Source of the DNA: Staphylococcus hsinchuensis
GTDB taxonomy: Bacteria; Bacillota; Bacilli; Staphylococcales; Staphylococcaceae
Assembly: GCF_038789205.1 (NCBI RefSeq)
Contig: NZ_CP128355.1
Span: 1,302,001 to 1,366,000 of the forward strand
Reading direction: 5' to 3'
DNA: 64,000 nt
This document shows positions 28,154-40,493 of the stretch, piece by piece. A model generated the notes under the pieces. The model did not search any database, was not told the DNA's origin, and was given only the letters and a program-made list of their open reading frames with translations. The translations under genes and the position numbers were made by a program. Position 1 is the first letter of the stretch, and each line of letters starts with the position of its first letter.

Positions 28154-29011
28154 CTATTTAATACCTCTGCGCATTTTTTCTGCGATTAATGTATTATTTA
28201 ACACCATTGTGATTGTCATTGGGCCAACGCCACCAGGTACTGGTGTGATTGCACCTGCAATTTCTTTAACGTCTTCGTATTCAACGTCACCTTTTAATTT
28301 TCCATTTTCATCTGGTGTGTTACCAACGTCTACTACAACTGCACCTTCTTTAACATCATCTTTAGTAACTAATCCAGGTCTACCTACCGCACTTACAATG
28401 ATATAGGCATTTTTTAAATGTTGATGCATATCTTTTGTTTTTGAATGTAGTATCGTAACTGAAGCATTTTTTTGTAGTAAAAGTTTAGAAACTGGTTGCC
28501 CTACGATGTGACTACGACCTAAGATGACCGCATCTTTACCTTCGATATCCATATCTGCGTGGTTTAAAATTTCCATAATACCTAATGGTGTACACGGAAC
28601 GAAAGTTTGTTCATCGATATATAATTTACCAATATTAATAGGATGGAAACCGTCCACATCTTTATCTGGGTTGATTGATTCTAATACTTTTTGTTCGCTA
28701 ACTTGTTCAGGTAGTGGAACTTGAACGAGAATACCACTTACAGAATCATCTTCATTTAAACGGTTTAGTTCGTTTAATACTTCCTCTTCACTCGTAGATT
28801 CATCTAAATGTACGATTTCAGAAATCATACCAATTTTTTCTGCTGCCTTTTTCTTTGCATTTACATAACTTTGGCTAGCACCATCATTACCTACTAATAT
28901 AACTGATAATTTAGGTGTATAACCTTGTGATTTTAATGTTTCAACTTGTTCTTGAAGTCCTGCTCTATAGTCTTTAGCAATTTGCTTACCATCTAAAATT
29001 TTTGCGACCAT
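28154..29011 (-). CDS. folD: Bifunctional methylenetetrahydrofolate dehydrogenase/cyclohydrolase FolD
   Basis: 285 residues, full length. Converts 5,10-methylene-THF to 10-formyl-THF with NADP, supplying the formyl groups used by PurN and PurH in the adjacent purine operon. The catalytic Lys lies in [14 protein letters not shown] (Lys about 54-56); VQVPLPEQ is the substrate loop; [16 protein letters not shown] (about 165) is the NADP-binding motif; [16 protein letters not shown] closes the domain. GAGGAGG precedes ATG. Divergent from purE, so the PurBox-like pair between them could control both. Confidence 0.97.
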   Translation of the reverse strand: MVAKILDGKQIAKDYRAGLQEQVETLKSQGYTPKLSVILVGNDGASQSYVNAKKKAAEKIGMISEIVHLDESTSEEEVLNELNRLNEDDSVSGILVQVPLPEQVSEQKVLESINPDKDVDGFHPINIGKLYIDEQTFVPCTPLGIMEILNHADMDIEGKDAVILGRSHIVGQPVSKLLLQKNASVTILHSKTKDMHQHLKNAYIIVSAVGRPGLVTKDDVKEGAVVVDVGNTPDENGKLKGDVEYEDVKEIAGAITPVPGGVGPMTITMVLNNTLIAEKMRRGIK

Positions 29012-29088
29012 GTATATTCCTCCTCGAAGTGATTAACTTAACTTTAACATAGAATGTACACCGAATACCAACCAAAAGACGTAGATTA

Positions 29089-29117
29089 AGAACGAAAATT
29101 GTTTTAAAGTTCGATTT
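29089..29117. promoter_or_regulatory. PurBox-like pair between folD and purE
   Basis: GAACGAAAATT (CGAA 29093-29096) and, inverted, AAAATCGAAC (TTCG 29110-29113) are two CGAA cores in opposite orientation, 17 bp apart centre to centre, as PurR requires. They lie directly upstream of the purE promoter. Identity rests on core, orientation and spacing only. Confidence 0.55.
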
Positions 29118-29121
29118 TTGA

Positions 29122-29150
29122 TTGAAAAACCATGGTTTAATTGTTATGCT
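29122..29150 (+). promoter_or_regulatory. Promoter of the purine operon
   Basis: TTGAAA (29122-29127) and TATGCT (29145-29150) with a 17-bp spacer and an upstream TG (29142-29143), an extended -10. Transcription should begin near 29157, leaving a leader of about 50 nt before the TTG start of purE. Confidence 0.7.
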
Positions 29151-29209
29151 ATATTTGTAATATACAACGATTAGTAGTACTATTTCAAATTTCTGAAAGG
29201 GTGTTCAAT

Positions 29210-29689
29210 TTGAGAGTGGTAGTCATTATGGGTAGTTCTTCAGATTGGGAAACAATGAAAGAAAGTTGCGCAATGCTTGAAGAATTCGAAATTCCGTACG
29301 ATAAAAAGGTAGTTTCAGCACATCGTACGCCACAATTAATGTTTGAATTTTCAAATGAAGCAAGAGCAAATGGTTACGATGTTATTATAGCTGGCGCAGG
29401 TGGTGCAGCTCATTTACCAGGTATGGTTGCGTCTATGACAACTTTACCAGTTATAGGTGTGCCAATTGAGTCTAAGAGCTTGAAAGGATTAGATTCTTTA
29501 TTATCAATCGTTCAAATGCCAGGTGGTATTCCTGTTGCAACAACAGCTATAGGTAAATCAGGAGCCAAAAACGCAGGCATTTTAGCTGCAAGAATGCTCA
29601 GTATTCAAAATGATGAAGTACGTGAAAAATTAGAAAATTATGAAAGATCATTGGTTGAGAAAGTGAGTGAAATGCAACGTGAACTTTAA
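29210..29689 (+). CDS. purE: N5-carboxyaminoimidazole ribonucleotide mutase PurE
   Basis: 159 residues from a TTG start. Interconverts N5-CAIR and [29 protein letters not shown] and [14 protein letters not shown] are the active-site segments of class I PurE. An ATG at 29141 would give 182 residues, but it precedes the probable transcription start, lacks a ribosome site and adds an N-terminus unlike PurE; AAAGGGTG (29196-29203) lies 6 nt before TTG 29210. First of eleven overlapping or closely spaced pur genes in pathway-wide order EKCSQLFMNHD. Confidence 0.93.
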   Translation: MRVVVIMGSSSDWETMKESCAMLEEFEIPYDKKVVSAHRTPQLMFEFSNEARANGYDVIIAGAGGAAHLPGMVASMTTLPVIGVPIESKSLKGLDSLLSIVQMPGGIPVATTAIGKSGAKNAGILAARMLSIQNDEVREKLENYERSLVEKVSEMQREL

Positions 29690-30806
29690 AACATTGAACT
29701 TTGGTTCAACAATTGGAATTATAGGCGGCGGACAACTTGGTAAGATGATGGCCCAGTCAGCACAAAAGATGGGTTACAAGGTCATCGTATTGGATCCGGA
29801 CGAAGCATGTCCTTGTCAGTATGTTGCCAATGATTTTATCAATTCGAATTATGACGACATTGATGCACTGAATAAATTAGGTAAACTGTCAGATGTAATT
29901 ACGTATGAATTTGAAAATATTTCAGCAACACAGTTACAAACATTAGTCTCAACATATAATATTCCTCAAGGATACGAAGCTATTCAATTACTACAAGATA
30001 GATTGACGGAAAAAGAATCACTCCAAGCGGCTCAAACGAAAATTGCTCCTTTCGTACAAATATCTGAGCCTAGTGATTTACAAGAGGCTATAGATACAAT
30101 CGGTTATCCTTTTATCTTAAAAACGAGATTCGGTGGATATGATGGTAAAGGTCAAATATTAGTTGAAGATGAGAGTGCATTAGATGAAGCTACTGAACTT
30201 GTAAAAGAACAAGAATGCGTGGCTGAACAATATTTAGCATTACAACAGGAAGTATCTCTAACCGTGACAATCGGTAACGATAACCAAATTGCGTATTTCC
30301 CACTACAGGAAAATGAACATCAAAATCAAATATTATTTAAAACAATCGTTCCTGCACGATCAGATAAAACGCAGGAAGCACGTGAAGAAGTTGAAAAAAT
30401 TATCAATCATATTCACTTTGTAGGTACTTTTACAGTAGAGTTCTTTATTGATGTAAATGATAATTTATACGTTAATGAAATTGCACCAAGACCTCACAAT
30501 TCTGGACATTATTCAATTGAGGCGTGTGATTATTCGCAATTTGACACACACATTTTAGCTGTGACTGGTCAACAATTACCTGCGAATATTGAATTACTTA
30601 AACCAGCTGTCATGATGAACCTATTAGGCAGAGATTTAGATTTACTTGAAGATCAATTTAGTTCGCATCCTGAATGGCATGTCCATGTATATGGAAAGAC
30701 TGAGCGTAAACCTGATAGAAAAATGGGACACATTACAATCTTAACGGATGATGTTAATCAAACTGAGAGTGAAATGTTAGAGAAATTTGAAGGGAGATAT
30801 AATTAA
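29679..30806 (+). CDS. purK: N5-carboxyaminoimidazole ribonucleotide synthase PurK
   Basis: 375-residue ATP-grasp enzyme that carboxylates AIR to N5-CAIR with ATP and bicarbonate, feeding Pur[21 protein letters not shown] is the N-terminal nucleotide-type loop; [11 protein letters not shown] is the ATP-grasp glycine loop; [24 protein letters not shown] holds metal and substrate residues. I place the start at GTG 29679 (NFKTLNFG), 11 nt inside purE, since family members begin about ten residues before the TIGIIGGG motif; GTG 29667 is the alternative. Confidence 0.93.
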   Translation: MNFKTLNFGSTIGIIGGGQLGKMMAQSAQKMGYKVIVLDPDEACPCQYVANDFINSNYDDIDALNKLGKLSDVITYEFENISATQLQTLVSTYNIPQGYEAIQLLQDRLTEKESLQAAQTKIAPFVQISEPSDLQEAIDTIGYPFILKTRFGGYDGKGQILVEDESALDEATELVKEQECVAEQYLALQQEVSLTVTIGNDNQIAYFPLQENEHQNQILFKTIVPARSDKTQEAREEVEKIINHIHFVGTFTVEFFIDVNDNLYVNEIAPRPHNSGHYSIEACDYSQFDTHILAVTGQQLPANIELLKPAVMMNLLGRDLDLLEDQFSSHPEWHVHVYGKTERKPDRKMGHITILTDDVNQTESEMLEKFEGRYN

Positions 30807-31507
30807 TGTCTTTATTATATGAAGGTAAAGCAAAACGTATCTATTCAACTGAGCAATCTGATGTATTACGCGTTGAGTATAAAGACGAAGTGACAGCAGG
30901 AAACGGTGCTAAGAAAGATTCAATCGAAGGGAAAGGTCGTTTAAACAATCTGATTACTTCAAAAATATTTGAATATATTCAATCTAAAGGCGTAAATAGT
31001 CATTTTGTAAAGCAACTCTCTGAAACGGAACAACTTGTTAAATCAGTAGAAATTATCCCATTAGAAGTAGTAGTCCGAAACATTGCAGCTGGCTCAATTA
31101 CAAAACGTCTTGGTTTTGAAAAAGGTCACGAATTTGACACACCGTTAGTCGAATTTTTCTATAAGAATGATGACCTCAATGATCCACTAATTACCGAAGA
31201 CCATATCCAATTATTGCACCTTGCTTCTGAAGCAGAAGTAGGTCATTTAAAACAAGCTGCACTTGAAGTAAATCAAGCATTAGTTAACTTAATGGATGAA
31301 ATGAATTTAAGATTAGTAGATTTTAAAATCGAGTTTGGCCGTACACCAGAGGGTAAAATATTACTAGCAGACGAAATTTCTCCTGATACATGTCGTATTT
31401 GGGAAAAGCATAGTGATAAAAACTTAGATAAAGACGTTTATCGTGAAGACACAGGTTCAATTATTGACACATATGAAACTTTCTTAAATAAATTGGAGGC
31501 ATTATAA
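30806..31507 (+). CDS. purC: SAICAR synthase PurC
   Basis: 233 residues. Ligates aspartate to CAIR using ATP, giving [17 protein letters not shown] opens the ATP site; [16 protein letters not shown] and LVDFKIEFG are family signatures; [13 protein letters not shown] carries Mg ligands. The start overlaps the purK stop by one base (TAATG), with GGGAG just upstream. Confidence 0.97.
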   Translation: MSLLYEGKAKRIYSTEQSDVLRVEYKDEVTAGNGAKKDSIEGKGRLNNLITSKIFEYIQSKGVNSHFVKQLSETEQLVKSVEIIPLEVVVRNIAAGSITKRLGFEKGHEFDTPLVEFFYKNDDLNDPLITEDHIQLLHLASEAEVGHLKQAALEVNQALVNLMDEMNLRLVDFKIEFGRTPEGKILLADEISPDTCRIWEKHSDKNLDKDVYREDTGSIIDTYETFLNKLEAL

Positions 31508-31509
31508 AA

Positions 31510-31770
31510 ATGAAAACTATTGAATTGCATATCACATTACAACCACAAGTATTAGATACTCAAGGACAAGCGTTAAACCGTGCGGTACATGATTTAGGTT
31601 ATACGCAGGTGAATGATATTCGCGTTGGTAAGGTTTTATACATGACAGTAGATGAAGCGACAGATGAAGCGGTAAATAATGTCGTAACTACATTAAGTGA
31701 GAAACTATTTGCAAATACGGTTATCGAAGAATATAGCTACAAAGTCGTGGAAGAAGGAGAGAAAGCATAA
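31510..31770 (+). CDS. purS: FGAM synthase subunit PurS
   Basis: 86 residues, the small subunit that bridges PurQ and PurL in the Gram-positive FGAM synthase complex. [22 protein letters not shown] and [11 protein letters not shown] are characteristic. Two bases after purC, one-base overlap with purQ. Confidence 0.95.
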   Translation: MKTIELHITLQPQVLDTQGQALNRAVHDLGYTQVNDIRVGKVLYMTVDEATDEAVNNVVTTLSEKLFANTVIEEYSYKVVEEGEKA

Positions 31771-32441
31771 TGAAGTTTGCAGTGCTTAAATTTCCAGGGT
31801 CAAACTGTGACCGTGATATGTACAATGCAGCCATAAAATCTGGCGTAGATGCAGATTACGTTGATTATCGTAATACATCTTTAGAAGGCTTTGATGGGGT
31901 GCTTATCCCTGGAGGATTTTCATTTGGTGATTATTTAAGATCAGGTGCAATGGCTAGTGTGGCACCTATTATAAAGGAAGTAAAACGTTTAGCGGACGAA
32001 GGTAAACCTGTATTAGGTGTGTGTAATGGTTTCCAAATTTTAACTGAAATAGGTTTATTACCTGGTGCTTTATTACACAATGATTCTCATCTATTTGTTA
32101 GTCGTAATGAATCACTAAAAGTTATCAATAATGAAACACCGTATACAAATTTATACGATAAAGATGAAGTCGTAGTATATCCTGTTGCACATGGTGAGGG
32201 ACATTATTATTGCACGTCAGAAATGTACGAAGATTTAGAAAAAAATAATCAAATTATTTTAAAATACGAAGACAATCCTAACGGTTCATACAATGATATT
32301 GCTGGTATCGTAAATAAAGAAGGAAATGTCTGTGGAATGATGCCACATCCTGAACGCGCAATAGAGTCTATTTTAGGAACAGATAGTGGTATGAAATTAT
32401 TTGAAGCAATGGTGAATAGTTGGAGGGAACAAAATGTCTAA
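31770..32441 (+). CDS. purQ: FGAM synthase glutaminase subunit PurQ
   Basis: 223-residue class I glutamine amidotransferase that delivers ammonia to PurL. The nucleophile Cys is in [10 protein letters not shown] (about 86), preceded by [12 protein letters not shown], and the His/Glu pair in [10 protein letters not shown] (about 194-197). Overlaps purS by 1 nt and purL by 8 nt; equal translation of a complex is likely. Confidence 0.97.
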   Translation: MKFAVLKFPGSNCDRDMYNAAIKSGVDADYVDYRNTSLEGFDGVLIPGGFSFGDYLRSGAMASVAPIIKEVKRLADEGKPVLGVCNGFQILTEIGLLPGALLHNDSHLFVSRNESLKVINNETPYTNLYDKDEVVVYPVAHGEGHYYCTSEMYEDLEKNNQIILKYEDNPNGSYNDIAGIVNKEGNVCGMMPHPERAIESILGTDSGMKLFEAMVNSWREQNV

Positions 32442-34623
32442 ATTTATTGAACCTAGTGCGGAAGAAATTAAATTAGAACGTTTGTATAAAGACATGGGTT
32501 TAAGTGATGCTGAATACGATAAAGTTTGTGAAATATTAGAAAGAGAACCAAATTTTACTGAAATTGGTATCTTCTCAGTTATGTGGAGTGAACATTGCTC
32601 TTATAAACATTCAAAACCGTTTTTAACACAATTCCCAACATCAGGTGAACATGTATTAATGGGTCCTGGTGAAGGTGCAGGTGTTGTAGACATCGGCGAC
32701 AATCAAGCAGTAGTATTTAAGGTTGAATCACATAACCACCCTTCAGCCGTTGAACCATATCAAGGTGCAGCAACTGGTGTCGGAGGTATTATTAGAGATA
32801 TCGTTTCAATAGGTGCAAGACCTATTAATCTATTAAATAGTTTACGTTTTGGTGAATTAACAGAAAAACAAAATCGTCGCTTATTAAATGGTGTAGTTGC
32901 AGGTATCGGTGGTTATGGTAACTGTATCGGAATTCCAACTACAGCTGGTGAAATTGAATTTGACGATCGCTATGATGGCAATCCTTTAGTAAATGCAATG
33001 TGTGTAGGTATTATCGACCACGACATGGTACAAAAAGGTACAGCTAAAGGTGTAGGAAACTCTGTAATTTATGTCGGTCTTAAAACAGGGCGTGATGGCA
33101 TTCACGGCGCTACATTTGCATCTGAAGAATTGAGTGAAGATAGCGAAAGTAAACGACCTTCTGTTCAAATCGGGGACCCATTCGTAGGTAAGAAATTGAT
33201 GGAAGCTACTTTAGAAGCGATTACGTACGATGAACTTATAGGTATCCAAGATATGGGTGCTGCTGGTTTAACATCATCTTCTTCAGAAATGGCAGCTAAA
33301 GGTGGAAGTGGCCTACACTTACAATTAGAAAAGGTTCCAACACGAGAAGAAGGCATCTCACCGTACGAAATGATGTTATCAGAAACGCAAGAACGTATGT
33401 TACTCGTAGTTGAAAAAGGCACTGAGGATAAGTTCTTAGATTTATTTGAAAAACATGAATTAGATAGTGCAGTTATTGGTGAAGTTACAGATACAGATCA
33501 ATTCGTATTAACTTATGAAGATGAAGTTTATGCAGATATTCCTGTTCAACCATTATCTGATGAAGCTCCTGTTTATGTCTTAGAAGGTGAAGCACCTGAG
33601 TATAACCAAAGTAAAAATGATTACAGCGATATCGACGTTAACAATGTCTTTGATCAATTGTTACAACATCCAACGATAGCATCTAAACGTTATTTATACG
33701 AACAATACGATCAACAAGTTGGTGCGAATACAATTATCAAACCAGGACTTCAATCATCTGTAGTACGAGTGGAAGACACAAATAAAGCTATAGCTTCAAC
33801 AATTGATGGTGAAGCACGTTATGTATTTAATAATCCTTATGAAGGTGGAAAGATGGTTGTAGCAGAGGCCTATCGTAATCTAATCGCAGTAGGTGCCACA
33901 CCATTAGCTATGACGGATTGTCTTAACTACGGTTCACCAGAGAAAAAAGAAATTTATCAACAATTAAATGATTCTACAAAAGGCATGGCGGAAGCTTGTA
34001 GATCGTTAGAAACGCCAGTCGTTTCAGGAAATGTTTCATTATATAACGAAACACGTGAGACTTCTATATTCCCAACTCCAATAGTTGGTATGGTCGGTTT
34101 AATTGAAGATATCAATTATTTAAATGACTTTAAACCTCAAGCGAATGAAAAAGTATATGTGGTAGGCGAAACAAATAATGACTTTGGTGGAAGTCAAATT
34201 GAGAAATTATTATTTGATAAAGTCAATCACGAATTTGAAAGCATTGATTTGTCAGATGAAATTCAAAAAGGTGAAGCGATCAAATCTGCAATTAGAAATG
34301 GCGTAGCATCACATGTACAAACAGTTGGTAAAGGTGGTTTATTAATTACACTAGCTAAATTAAGTGCACATTACCAATTGGGTATGGATGTTGAATTAGA
34401 TGTTACGAATGAACAATTATTTAGTGAAACACAAGGACGCTATATCGTAACAGTTAAAGAAGGTCAGTCATTAGACATAGATAATGCAGTTGAAATTGGA
34501 ACATTAACATCAGATAACAGTTTCAAAGTTACAAATAAACAAACGAATGTGGAACGCGAAGTTTCAAATCTGAATGAAATATGGGAAGGAGCAATTCCTC
34601 AATGTATGACATCAGTGGATTAA
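32434..34623 (+). CDS. purL: FGAM synthase synthetase subunit PurL
   Basis: 729 residues, the small-type PurL without fused glutaminase. Converts FGAR to FGAM with ATP and ammonia from Pur[37 protein letters not shown] and [17 protein letters not shown] are the conserved AIRS/PurL-type ATP-binding and substrate loops; GNVSLYNET is near the second half site. GGAGG precedes ATG. Its last 22 nt overlap purF. Confidence 0.98.
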   Translation: MSKFIEPSAEEIKLERLYKDMGLSDAEYDKVCEILEREPNFTEIGIFSVMWSEHCSYKHSKPFLTQFPTSGEHVLMGPGEGAGVVDIGDNQAVVFKVESHNHPSAVEPYQGAATGVGGIIRDIVSIGARPINLLNSLRFGELTEKQNRRLLNGVVAGIGGYGNCIGIPTTAGEIEFDDRYDGNPLVNAMCVGIIDHDMVQKGTAKGVGNSVIYVGLKTGRDGIHGATFASEELSEDSESKRPSVQIGDPFVGKKLMEATLEAITYDELIGIQDMGAAGLTSSSSEMAAKGGSGLHLQLEKVPTREEGISPYEMMLSETQERMLLVVEKGTEDKFLDLFEKHELDSAVIGEVTDTDQFVLTYEDEVYADIPVQPLSDEAPVYVLEGEAPEYNQSKNDYSDIDVNNVFDQLLQHPTIASKRYLYEQYDQQVGANTIIKPGLQSSVVRVEDTNKAIASTIDGEARYVFNNPYEGGKMVVAEAYRNLIAVGATPLAMTDCLNYGSPEKKEIYQQLNDSTKGMAEACRSLETPVVSGNVSLYNETRETSIFPTPIVGMVGLIEDINYLNDFKPQANEKVYVVGETNNDFGGSQIEKLLFDKVNHEFESIDLSDEIQKGEAIKSAIRNGVASHVQTVGKGGLLITLAKLSAHYQLGMDVELDVTNEQLFSETQGRYIVTVKEGQSLDIDNAVEIGTLTSDNSFKVTNKQTNVEREVSNLNEIWEGAIPQCMTSVD

Positions 34624-36089
34624 ATGAAGAATGTGGCGTATTTGGTATTTGGAATCATAACGAGGCAGCACAATTAACTTATATGGGACTGCATAGTTTA
34701 CAGCATCGTGGTCAAGAAGGTGCCGGTATTGCAGTTTCAAATGGAGAAACACTTAAAGGTGAGCGCGGTTTAGGTTTATTAACTGAAGCTATTTCAGACA
34801 TTAAATTAGAATCATTAAAATCGCACCAACATGCAATCGGCCATGTGAGATACGCAACATCTGGAAATAAAGGCATCGAAAACATTCAACCGTTCGTATA
34901 TCATTTCTATGATATGAGTGTAGCAGTTTGTCACAATGGTAATTTAATCAATGCGCAAAGTTTAAGAAAAGCATTAGAACATCAAGGATCTATATTCCAT
35001 TCTTCATCAGATACTGAAGTAATTATGCACTTAATTCGTAGAAGTAAAGCACCTTCATTTGAAGAAGCATTAAAAGAAAGCTTAAGAAAGATTAAAGGTG
35101 GTTTCACGTTTGCATTATTAACAAAAGATGCACTATACGGGGCAGTCGATCCTAATGCAATCCGACCGTTAGTTGTCGGTAAAATGAAAAACGGTGCGTA
35201 TATATTAGCAAGTGAAACTTGTGCAATAGATGTACTAGGTGGCGAATTCGTTCGTGATATCCATGCAGGTGAATATGTTGTAATAAATGATGACGGTATT
35301 CGAGTGGAATCATATACACATCATACTACGACAGCGATTTCAGCTATGGAATATATTTATTTTGCAAGACCAGATTCTACAATTGCAGGTAAAAACGTAC
35401 ACGCCGTACGTAAACAATCTGGTAAACAATTAGCGATTGAAAGTCCTGCGCAAGATGCCGACATGGTGATTGGTGTACCGAATTCATCACTTTCTGCTGC
35501 ATCTGGGTACGCCGAAGAAAGTGGTTTACCTTATGAAATGGGACTCGTAAAAAACCAATATGTTGCAAGAACTTTTATTCAACCGACACAAGAACTCCGT
35601 GAACAAGGTGTACGCGTAAAATTATCAGCTGTGAAAGATATTGTACAAGATAAAAATATCGTCCTAGTTGATGACTCAATTGTAAGAGGTACGACAAGCC
35701 GTAGAATTGTGCGCATGCTTAAAGATGCAGGTGCGAAATCAATACATGTACGTATTGCATCACCTGAATTTATGTTCCCAAGCTTTTACGGCATTGATGT
35801 TTCTACTACGTCAGAATTAATTTCAGCAAATAAATCACCAGAAGAAATAAGCGAACATATCGGTGCTGATTCTGTTGCTTACCTTTCAGTAGATGGATTA
35901 ATTGACTCTATTGGTTTAGATGAAGATGTCCCATACAGTGGATTATGTGTAGAAAGTTTTACAGGTGATTATCCAGCCGGATTATACGATTATGAACCGA
36001 ATTTCATAGATCAATTGAGCGAAAGACAAAAAGAATATTTAGCAAATCACAAACAATACTTTGATAAAGAGGGTAATTTGAATGTCTAA
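34602..36089 (+). CDS. purF: Amidophosphoribosyltransferase PurF
   Basis: 495 residues. First committed step: PRPP and glutamine to phosphoribosylamine. Start at ATG 34602, since AAGGAG (34586-34591) is 10 nt ahead; the ATG at 34581 is further into purL and lacks a site. That leaves a 10-residue propeptide before Cys11 in ECGVFG, the N-terminal nucleophile exposed by self-cleavage in the Bacillus enzyme. [17 protein letters not shown] is the PRPP loop. Cysteines near the C-terminus ([13 protein letters not shown]) agree with the 4Fe-4S type of Gram-positive PurF. Confidence 0.96.
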   Translation: MYDISGLNEECGVFGIWNHNEAAQLTYMGLHSLQHRGQEGAGIAVSNGETLKGERGLGLLTEAISDIKLESLKSHQHAIGHVRYATSGNKGIENIQPFVYHFYDMSVAVCHNGNLINAQSLRKALEHQGSIFHSSSDTEVIMHLIRRSKAPSFEEALKESLRKIKGGFTFALLTKDALYGAVDPNAIRPLVVGKMKNGAYILASETCAIDVLGGEFVRDIHAGEYVVINDDGIRVESYTHHTTTAISAMEYIYFARPDSTIAGKNVHAVRKQSGKQLAIESPAQDADMVIGVPNSSLSAASGYAEESGLPYEMGLVKNQYVARTFIQPTQELREQGVRVKLSAVKDIVQDKNIVLVDDSIVRGTTSRRIVRMLKDAGAKSIHVRIASPEFMFPSFYGIDVSTTSELISANKSPEEISEHIGADSVAYLSVDGLIDSIGLDEDVPYSGLCVESFTGDYPAGLYDYEPNFIDQLSERQKEYLANHKQYFDKEGNLNV

Positions 36090-37116
36090 AGCATATCAAA
36101 AAGCAGGTGTAGATATTAACGCAGGTTATGAAGCGGTTGAACGAATGTCGAGCCATGTGGAACGCACGATGCGTAAAGAAGTACTAGGTGGACTGGGTGG
36201 TTTCGGAGCAACATTTGATTTATCACAGCTAGAGATGAAAGCACCTTTACTTGTATCTGGAACTGATGGTGTAGGTACGAAATTAAAGCTTGCTATCGAT
36301 CATAATAAGCATGACACAATTGGTATCGATGCTGTTGCAATGTGTGTTAACGACATTTTAACGACAGGTGCAGAACCTTTATACTTCTTAGATTATATTG
36401 CGACAAACAAAGTGGTTCCTGAGGTAATTGAACAGATTGTTAAAGGTGTTAGTGATGGATGCGAGGAAACAAACACTGCTTTAATCGGTGGAGAAACAGC
36501 TGAGATGGGCGAAATGTACCATGAAGGTGAATATGATTTAGCTGGTTTTGCAGTAGGCGCAGTTGAAAAAGATGACTATATCGATGGTTCTTCAGTCAAG
36601 CCAGGTCAAGTAATCATTGGTCTTGAATCAAGTGGCGTTCATTCAAATGGTTATAGTTTAGTTAGAAGATTAATTAAACAATCAAATATTAATTTAGACG
36701 ATCAATTTGATGACAACCGAAGTTATTTAGAAGCATTTTTAGAGCCTACACGATTATATGTAAAACCTGTATTAGCAGTAAAAGAGCAAATTAAAATCCA
36801 TGCAATGACACATATTACTGGCGGTGGATTTTATGAGAATATTCCTAGAGCATTACCAGAAGGTGTAACAGCGAAAGTAGATGTAACTCAATTCCCAACA
36901 CCAGAAATTTTTAATTGGATTCAATCAGAAGGCGAAATTTCAACTGATGAGATGTACAACGTATTTAATATGGGAATTGGTTTTACACTCATTGTTGATG
37001 AAGATAAAGCTACAGAAACTTTAGAAATCTTAAATAAGCATCAAGTAAATGCATATCAAATTGGTGAAATTGTAGAAGGCGAGAAGTCAATAGAGTTAAC
37101 GGGGGTAGAAAATTGA
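36082..37116 (+). CDS. purM: AIR synthase (FGAM cyclo-ligase) PurM
   Basis: 344 residues. Closes the imidazole ring, FGAM to AIR, with [17 protein letters not shown] is the N-terminal flexible nucleotide loop; [24 protein letters not shown] and [13 protein letters not shown] are conserved active-site stretches. Eight-base overlap with purF and four-base overlap with purN. Confidence 0.97.
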   Translation: MSKAYQKAGVDINAGYEAVERMSSHVERTMRKEVLGGLGGFGATFDLSQLEMKAPLLVSGTDGVGTKLKLAIDHNKHDTIGIDAVAMCVNDILTTGAEPLYFLDYIATNKVVPEVIEQIVKGVSDGCEETNTALIGGETAEMGEMYHEGEYDLAGFAVGAVEKDDYIDGSSVKPGQVIIGLESSGVHSNGYSLVRRLIKQSNINLDDQFDDNRSYLEAFLEPTRLYVKPVLAVKEQIKIHAMTHITGGGFYENIPRALPEGVTAKVDVTQFPTPEIFNWIQSEGEISTDEMYNVFNMGIGFTLIVDEDKATETLEILNKHQVNAYQIGEIVEGEKSIELTGVEN

Positions 37117-37679
37117 CCAAAATAGCTATTTTTGCGTCCGGTTCAGGCAGTAACTTTGAAAGCATCATGAATGCTATCGAAGAAGGAAAGTTACAAAATA
37201 TTGAAGTAACAGCTTTATATACTGATAAAGCTAATGCTTATTGTATCGAACGCGCTAGAAAATTCAACCTCGATGTGCATATTAATGAGTTGAAGAACTT
37301 TGATTCTAAAGCAGATTACGAACGAAAGATTATAGAATGGTTAACTGCCGAGAAAGTAGAGTGGATTATCTTAGCTGGTTATATGAAGCTTATCGGTGAG
37401 CATATACTCAATGCATATGATAGACGGATTCTAAATATACATCCGTCCCTTTTACCTAAATACAAAGGGAAAGATGCAGTTGGACAAGCATTTGAAAGTG
37501 GAGATACGGTGACAGGTTCAACCGTACATTATGTAGACAGTGGGATGGACACAGGAGAAATTATCGAACAAGGAACTTGTCCAATTTATAAAGAAGATAC
37601 GAAAGCACAATTGGAAGAGCGTATCAAAGCAATCGAACATCAATTATATCCAGAAGTTATATCAAAAATCATTCAATAA
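37113..37679 (+). CDS. purN: GAR transformylase PurN
   Basis: 188 residues. Transfers formyl from 10-formyl-THF, the FolD product, to [18 protein letters not shown] binds phosphate; [12 protein letters not shown] has the catalytic Asn and His; [16 protein letters not shown] has the catalytic Asp. TTG start overlapping the purM stop (TTGA), with GGGGGT upstream. Confidence 0.95.
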   Translation: MTKIAIFASGSGSNFESIMNAIEEGKLQNIEVTALYTDKANAYCIERARKFNLDVHINELKNFDSKADYERKIIEWLTAEKVEWIILAGYMKLIGEHILNAYDRRILNIHPSLLPKYKGKDAVGQAFESGDTVTGSTVHYVDSGMDTGEIIEQGTCPIYKEDTKAQLEERIKAIEHQLYPEVISKIIQ

Positions 37680-37694
37680 GAGGTGCTAAGTAAC

Positions 37695-39173
37695 ATGAAA
37701 AAAGCAATTTTAAGTGTATCAAATAAAAGTGGCATTGTTGCGTTTGCTCAATCTTTAAACAAATTAGGATATGAGTTGTATTCAACAGGAGGCACAATGC
37801 GTACTTTAGTCGATGCTGATGTCCCTGTTAAATCAATTTCAGATTTAACGCAATTTGAAGAAATTATGGATGGACGTGTGAAAACATTGCATCCATCAGT
37901 ACACGGTGGCATTTTAGCAGATCGTGATAAACCTGAACATCTTGAACAGTTAAAAGAACAACATATTGATTTAATCGATATGGTAGTTGTGAATTTATAT
38001 CCGTTCCAAGAAACAGTAGCTAATCCTGATGTTACTGAAATGGATGCAATTGAAAACATTGATATCGGTGGACCGACAATGTTACGTGCAGCAGCTAAAA
38101 ACTTTAAACATGTCACAACTGTTGTACACCCATCTGATTATAATGACGTAATCGAAAGATTAGAAAACGATAATTTAGATGAAGATTTCAGAAAATCATT
38201 GATGATTAAAGTATTTGATCACACAAATCAATATGATGCTGCAATTGTTGAGTTCTTCAAAGATAATAAAGAACAATTACGCTACGGTGAAAACCCACAA
38301 CAATCTGCGCATTTCGTACGTACTTCAGACGCATTGCATACATTAGCTGGTGCAAAACAATTACATGGTAAACAGTTAAGTTTCAATAATATTAAAGATG
38401 CAGACGCTACACTTTCATTAGTAAAACAATTTGATAAACCAGCAGCTGTTGCAGTTAAACATATGAATCCATGTGGTGTAGGGGTAGCAGATACAATTGA
38501 ACAAGCTTACAAATATGCATACGAAGCGGATAGTCAATCAATCTTTGGTGGTATTGTAGCATTCAATAGAACAGTAGATACTGAATTAGCACAGTCTTTA
38601 CATGAAATCTTTTTAGAAGTAGTCATCGCACCTAAATTTACGCGAGAAGCGTTCGATGTATTAAGTCAGAAGAAAAATATTAGATTGTTAGAAATTGATA
38701 TGACGATTGATAATAGTGAAAAAGAGGTTGTATCTGTTTCAGGAGGATATCTCGTTCAAGATAAAGATAACGTCGTTACAAATCGTGAAGAGATGGAAGT
38801 CGTTACCGAAGCAGAACCTACGGAAGCTCAATGGGATGCAATGTTATTAGGTTGGAAAGTCGTTGCATCAGTTAAAAGTAATGCAGTTATTTTAACGAAC
38901 CCTAAACAAACTGTTGGTATTGGTGCTGGTCAAATGAATCGTGTTGGTTCAGCAAAAATTGCCATCGAAAGAGCAATCGAAATTAATGATGAAGTCGTTA
39001 TGGTTTCAGATGGTTTCTTCCCTATGGATGACACAGTAGAGCTTGCGGCACAATCAGGCATCAAAGCGATTATTCAACCTGGTGGCTCTATTAAAGATAA
39101 AGACTCTATTGAGATGGCAAACAAACACGGAATTGCAATGGTAACAACTGGCGTACGTCATTTTAAACACTAA
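37695..39173 (+). CDS. purH: AICAR transformylase/IMP cyclohydrolase PurH
   Basis: 492 residues. The N-terminal cyclohydrolase (about 1-195; [29 protein letters not shown]) and the C-terminal AICAR transformylase (about 196-492; [34 protein letters not shown]) carry out the last two steps to IMP. ATG 37695 is used, with AAGAGGTG (37678-37685) 9 nt ahead; a GTG at 37683 would lie inside that site. Confidence 0.96.
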   Translation: MKKAILSVSNKSGIVAFAQSLNKLGYELYSTGGTMRTLVDADVPVKSISDLTQFEEIMDGRVKTLHPSVHGGILADRDKPEHLEQLKEQHIDLIDMVVVNLYPFQETVANPDVTEMDAIENIDIGGPTMLRAAAKNFKHVTTVVHPSDYNDVIERLENDNLDEDFRKSLMIKVFDHTNQYDAAIVEFFKDNKEQLRYGENPQQSAHFVRTSDALHTLAGAKQLHGKQLSFNNIKDADATLSLVKQFDKPAAVAVKHMNPCGVGVADTIEQAYKYAYEADSQSIFGGIVAFNRTVDTELAQSLHEIFLEVVIAPKFTREAFDVLSQKKNIRLLEIDMTIDNSEKEVVSVSGGYLVQDKDNVVTNREEMEVVTEAEPTEAQWDAMLLGWKVVASVKSNAVILTNPKQTVGIGAGQMNRVGSAKIAIERAIEINDEVVMVSDGFFPMDDTVELAAQSGIKAIIQPGGSIKDKDSIEMANKHGIAMVTTGVRHFKH

Positions 39174-39194
39174 TATTATGGAGGTAAATCAAGT

Positions 39195-40436
39195 ATGAAA
39201 ATTTTAGTCATAGGTGCAGGTGGTAGAGAGCATGTACTAGCGCATAAATTACATCAATCTCCACTCGTCAATGAATTATTTGCCATACCAGGAAATGATG
39301 CAATGTCAGAAATTGCACAAGTGCAAAGTGATATAGCTGAAACAGACCATGATACAATCGTGTCATTTGCACAAGAACATGATATCGATTGGACAGTTAT
39401 TGGGCCTGAACAACCTTTAACTGAAGGTTTAGCAGATAAACTTGAAGCAAATGACATAAAAGTATTTGGTCCTAAAAAAGCAGCAGCCCAAATCGAAGGT
39501 TCAAAGCTATTTGCCAAACAGCTCATGCAAAAATATGACATACCTACTGCAGAATACAAAGAAGTCAAAACAAAAACCGAGGCTCAAAATTATATCCAAC
39601 GTTGTGAATACCCAATTGTATTGAAAAAAGACGGGTTAGCTGCAGGTAAGGGCGTTATCATTGCTAATAATTTAGAAGAAGCAAATGAAGCTGTTGAGAA
39701 ACTTTATCCTGAAGAAGACGGTATCGTTGTTTTTGAGCAATTTTTAGAGGGTGAAGAGTTCTCATTAATGACATTTGTTAATGGAACATATGCAGTTCCA
39801 TTCGATTGTATTGCTCAAGATCATAAACGTGCCTTCGATCATGATGAAGGTCCAAACACAGGTGGTATGGGTGTTTATTGTCCAGTGCCACATATCGGTG
39901 AAGATGTGTTACAACAAACAAACGACAAGATTGCGCAACCTATTGCAAAAGCGATGGTTGAGGAAGGTACACCGTTCTTTGGTCTGTTATATATTGGTGC
40001 GATTTTAACGTCAGAAGGTCCAAAAGTAATTGAATTTAATGCACGTTTTGGAGACCCTGAAGCACAAGTATTATTAACGCGTATGGAAAGCGACTTAATG
40101 CAACACATCATTGATTTAGAGCAAAAACAACCCATTACATTTAAATGGAAATCACAATCAGTTGTTGGTGTAATGTTAGCATCAAAAGGCTATCCTGGTA
40201 GTTATGAAAAGGGTAAACAAGTATCAGGTTTCACTTTAGATGGTAAGTATTTTGTAAGTGGATTAAAGAAAGAGCAAGACAAATATGTAACTTCTGGTGG
40301 ACGTGTTATTTTAGCGATAGGTGAAGGTGATGATATCGCAAAAGCGAAAGTACAAGCCTATGAAGCGGTTGATAAAATAGAAAGTGATGCACTCTTCTAT
40401 CGTTCAGATATTAGTGATAAAGCAATAAAAAAATAA
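39195..40436 (+). CDS. purD: Phosphoribosylamine-glycine ligase PurD
   Basis: 413-residue ATP-grasp ligase: phosphoribosylamine plus glycine to [20 protein letters not shown] at the N-terminus, [12 protein letters not shown] as the ATP-grasp loop, [22 protein letters not shown] and [12 protein letters not shown] as the Mg and substrate segments. GGAGG precedes ATG. Last gene of the operon, 21 bp after purH and followed by a strong terminator. purB and purA, needed for AMP, are not in this window. Confidence 0.97.
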   Translation: MKILVIGAGGREHVLAHKLHQSPLVNELFAIPGNDAMSEIAQVQSDIAETDHDTIVSFAQEHDIDWTVIGPEQPLTEGLADKLEANDIKVFGPKKAAAQIEGSKLFAKQLMQKYDIPTAEYKEVKTKTEAQNYIQRCEYPIVLKKDGLAAGKGVIIANNLEEANEAVEKLYPEEDGIVVFEQFLEGEEFSLMTFVNGTYAVPFDCIAQDHKRAFDHDEGPNTGGMGVYCPVPHIGEDVLQQTNDKIAQPIAKAMVEEGTPFFGLLYIGAILTSEGPKVIEFNARFGDPEAQVLLTRMESDLMQHIIDLEQKQPITFKWKSQSVVGVMLASKGYPGSYEKGKQVSGFTLDGKYFVSGLKKEQDKYVTSGGRVILAIGEGDDIAKAKVQAYEAVDKIESDALFYRSDISDKAIKK

Positions 40437-40441
40437 ATAAA

Positions 40442-40486
40442 AATCGTCGACATCATATAAAGCGTTTTGATGTCGACGATTTTTTA
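40442..40486. terminator. Terminator shared by the pur operon and ykoEDC
   Basis: AATCGTCGACATCA (40442-40455) pairs with TGATGTCGACGATT (40468-40481), followed by T residues. The A-rich left flank lets it act on the minus strand as well, for ykoC, which converges on it. Confidence 0.9.
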
Positions 40487-40493
40487 ATTTAAA

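Noticed and set aside
29141-29209. Extended N-terminus of PurE from ATG 29141
   Set aside because: Lies over the -10 box of the likely promoter, has no ribosome site, and does not look like PurE.
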